In this document: positions 52,301 to 53,253 of the stretch, piece after piece
Numbering within the stretch: position 1 is the first letter of the stretch
How the letters are laid out: every line of letters begins with the position of its first letter
From: Gammaproteobacteria bacterium
Lineage (GTDB): Bacteria > Pseudomonadota > Gammaproteobacteria > DRLM01
Direction: 5' to 3'
DNA: 53,253 bases
Assembly (NCBI GenBank): GCA_023266095.1
Contig: JAHFRV010000017.1
Location: forward strand, 1-53,253
Program-made: the position numbers and the translations under genes
The notes under the pieces: model-generated
What the model saw: only the letters and a program-made list of their open reading frames with translations
Told to the model about the DNA's origin: nothing
The model's database searches: none

Positions 52301-52764
52301 GTCGGCGTACTTCCGGCCTGGAAAAAGAGCTCATCACGGCGGCGGTGATGGACGAGTTGCTGCTTAACATCATCCCCATCGATCCACCGCCCGACTTGCG
52401 CAGCAAGATACTGGATCGCATACGAAGCTTGAGCGCGCAGGAAGGTGTGTTGACCACCCGCCACGCCGAGGGCTGGAAGACCCTGGCGCCGGGCATCGAG
52501 GTGAAGTTGTTGTGCGTCGACCTACTGGCCAACACCAAATCCTTTCTGATCCGCGCCGAACCGGGGGTGAGCATGCCGGGGCATGGCCATCAGGGCGACG
52601 AAGAGTGTTTGGTGCTGGAAGGCGAGTTCAGCATGGGCGATCTCACCTTGCGCGCCGGCGACTTTCATCATGCCAGCAAAGGGGTTATTCACCCCGTCTC
52701 GACTACCCGCACCGGCGTGTTGGTGCATATCCGTTCCCATTTGCAGGATTATCCAGGCATTTGA
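52297..52764 (+). CDS. ChrR-like cupin anti-sigma factor lacking the zinc-finger ligands
   Basis: 155 aa. C-terminal cupin (about 60-150): PGVSMPGHGHQGDEECLVLEGEFSMGD with HxHx4E-type ligands, and FHHASKGVIHPV. N-terminal about 50 residues are helical (GLEKELITAAVMDELLLNI) and contain no His or Cys, although ChrR-type anti-sigma factors bind zinc there through HisCys2-type ligands. It overlaps the sigma gene by 4 bp. Probably the anti-sigma factor, but its sensing mechanism must differ from ChrR. Confidence 0.85.
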   Translation: MSRRTSGLEKELITAAVMDELLLNIIPIDPPPDLRSKILDRIRSLSAQEGVLTTRHAEGWKTLAPGIEVKLLCVDLLANTKSFLIRAEPGVSMPGHGHQGDEECLVLEGEFSMGDLTLRAGDFHHASKGVIHPVSTTRTGVLVHIRSHLQDYPGI

Positions 52765-53253
52765 TGATGGGCTGCATATGTCGGTTGGCAACAACGCAAC
52801 CGATGAAAATGTCGCCTTGAATTTTCCCGCCGCTGCCACACGGTCAAAACCAGGGAGATTATCAAACGCTTTGTTAGCGCGCCTTAATGCGACGCCGCCA
52901 GAACCGGCCAAATAACATCAATGCAGACGCGACGGCATTGATACGATGAGTCCAACGAGTATGACCATGTCGGTTTTTCGGTGCGCGCACCCCGGGCATC
53001 GCTGCTCCATAACCGGAACGGCTCCGGCGGGTTGGGAATCATTCCCGCTGAATAATTGATCGATCAACACGTAAAACGAAACGATGCAATAGAACCCATA
53101 ATCCAATCAAACCAACCCGGACGGTCTTTTTCATCGCACCACAACCTTGCCGTAGCCTTTAGCGGGTACAGTTGCGGGCGTGGCGTTTTTAAACATCACA
53201 CGCAGATATTGGTATATCTGTGCTGCTTACGCCGGTAATACAACCCTCGCCCA
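52765..53253. other. Right-edge region without a supported gene
   Basis: No ORF with convincing coding character. A minus-strand frame near 52877-52945 encodes a short hydrophobic stretch followed by Arg-rich residues (ALMLFGRFWRRRIKAR), but has no plausible upstream body. It contains a short perfect inverted repeat at 53203-53220. Confidence 0.4.
53203..53220. repeat. Short perfect inverted repeat
   Basis: CAGATAT-TGGT-ATATCTG. Operator-like size, but no gene beside it within the window. Confidence 0.4.

Noticed and set aside
52877-53106. Possible C-terminal sorting tail (hydrophobic plus Arg-rich) on the minus strand
   Set aside because: The frame has no coherent upstream protein within the window and contains stops.

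Overview
The window looks like chromosomal DNA of a moderately GC-rich gammaproteobacterium. Supporting signs are the pcnB-folK-kinase-panB-panC block, gluQ, rimO, kdsB with a Trm112-like gene, nagZ, a CsiV-like gene next to a methylthioinosine phosphorylase, an LpoB-type lipoprotein cluster and a trifunctional-size PutA without a DNA-binding domain. Genus cannot be fixed from the sequence alone; a Chromatiales/Thiotrichales-like lineage is an inference.

Layout. 0-5 kb: a REC-HD-GYP regulator and a PAS-only protein (minus), then gluQ and a YncE-like beta-propeller (plus). 5-9 kb: ppnP, a 45-aa membrane protein, and a minus-strand run of a DUF188 (UPF0178) protein, a DUF4124-TraB/GumN fusion and a small unknown, plus a separate DUF4124 protein. 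9-10.4 kb: a complete ISKra4-family insertion sequence with 21-bp terminal repeats, a 9-bp target duplication and a canonical -1 frameshift site. 10.5-19.5 kb: rimO, a small unknown, an RluA-family pseudouridine synthase, a tandem-domain SagB-type oxidoreductase, a cupin, putA and cytochrome b561. 19.6-23.2 kb: a four-lipoprotein operon including LpoB. 23.5-26.2 kb: def, csiV-like, methylthioinosine phosphorylase and hypoxanthine phosphoribosyltransferase. 26.2-30.6 kb: a large secreted Calx-beta/choice-of-anchor protein, an outer-membrane barrel and a di-heme peroxidase. 30.6-34 kb: L,D-transpeptidase, two Dpp-type permeases and nagZ, apparently one wall-recycling operon. 34-39 kb: kdsB/Trm112-like, ggt, an SRPBCC protein and an overlapping aquaporin-arsC pair. 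39-43.8 kb: pcnB, folK, deoxynucleoside kinase, panB, panC, panD and a tRNA-Glu(CTC). 43.8-46.8 kb: alkB-alkA and an Atg22-like transporter. 47-52.8 kb: a minus operon DUF4331-lipoprotein-TPR-HupE/UreJ and a divergent ECF sigma factor with a cupin anti-sigma-like partner.

The strongest system-level signal is the last region. The DUF4331 operon and the ECF operon are divergent, and each is preceded by the same two-block motif, CATCC-N12-GCTGCGTA, with identical spacing. This is what an autoregulated ECF sigma factor controlling the DUF4331 operon would look like. The cupin partner lacks the His/Cys zinc ligands expected at the N-terminus of ChrR-type anti-sigma factors.

A second signal is a pair of about 110-bp dispersed intergenic repeats (near 2.1 and 15.5 kb, opposite orientation). 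Both fold into two tandem hairpins, and base changes in the stems preserve pairing. A third is pcnB, which has no AUG or GUG before its conserved core but has an AUU placed 7 nt after GGAAGG; E. coli pcnB is known to use AUU.
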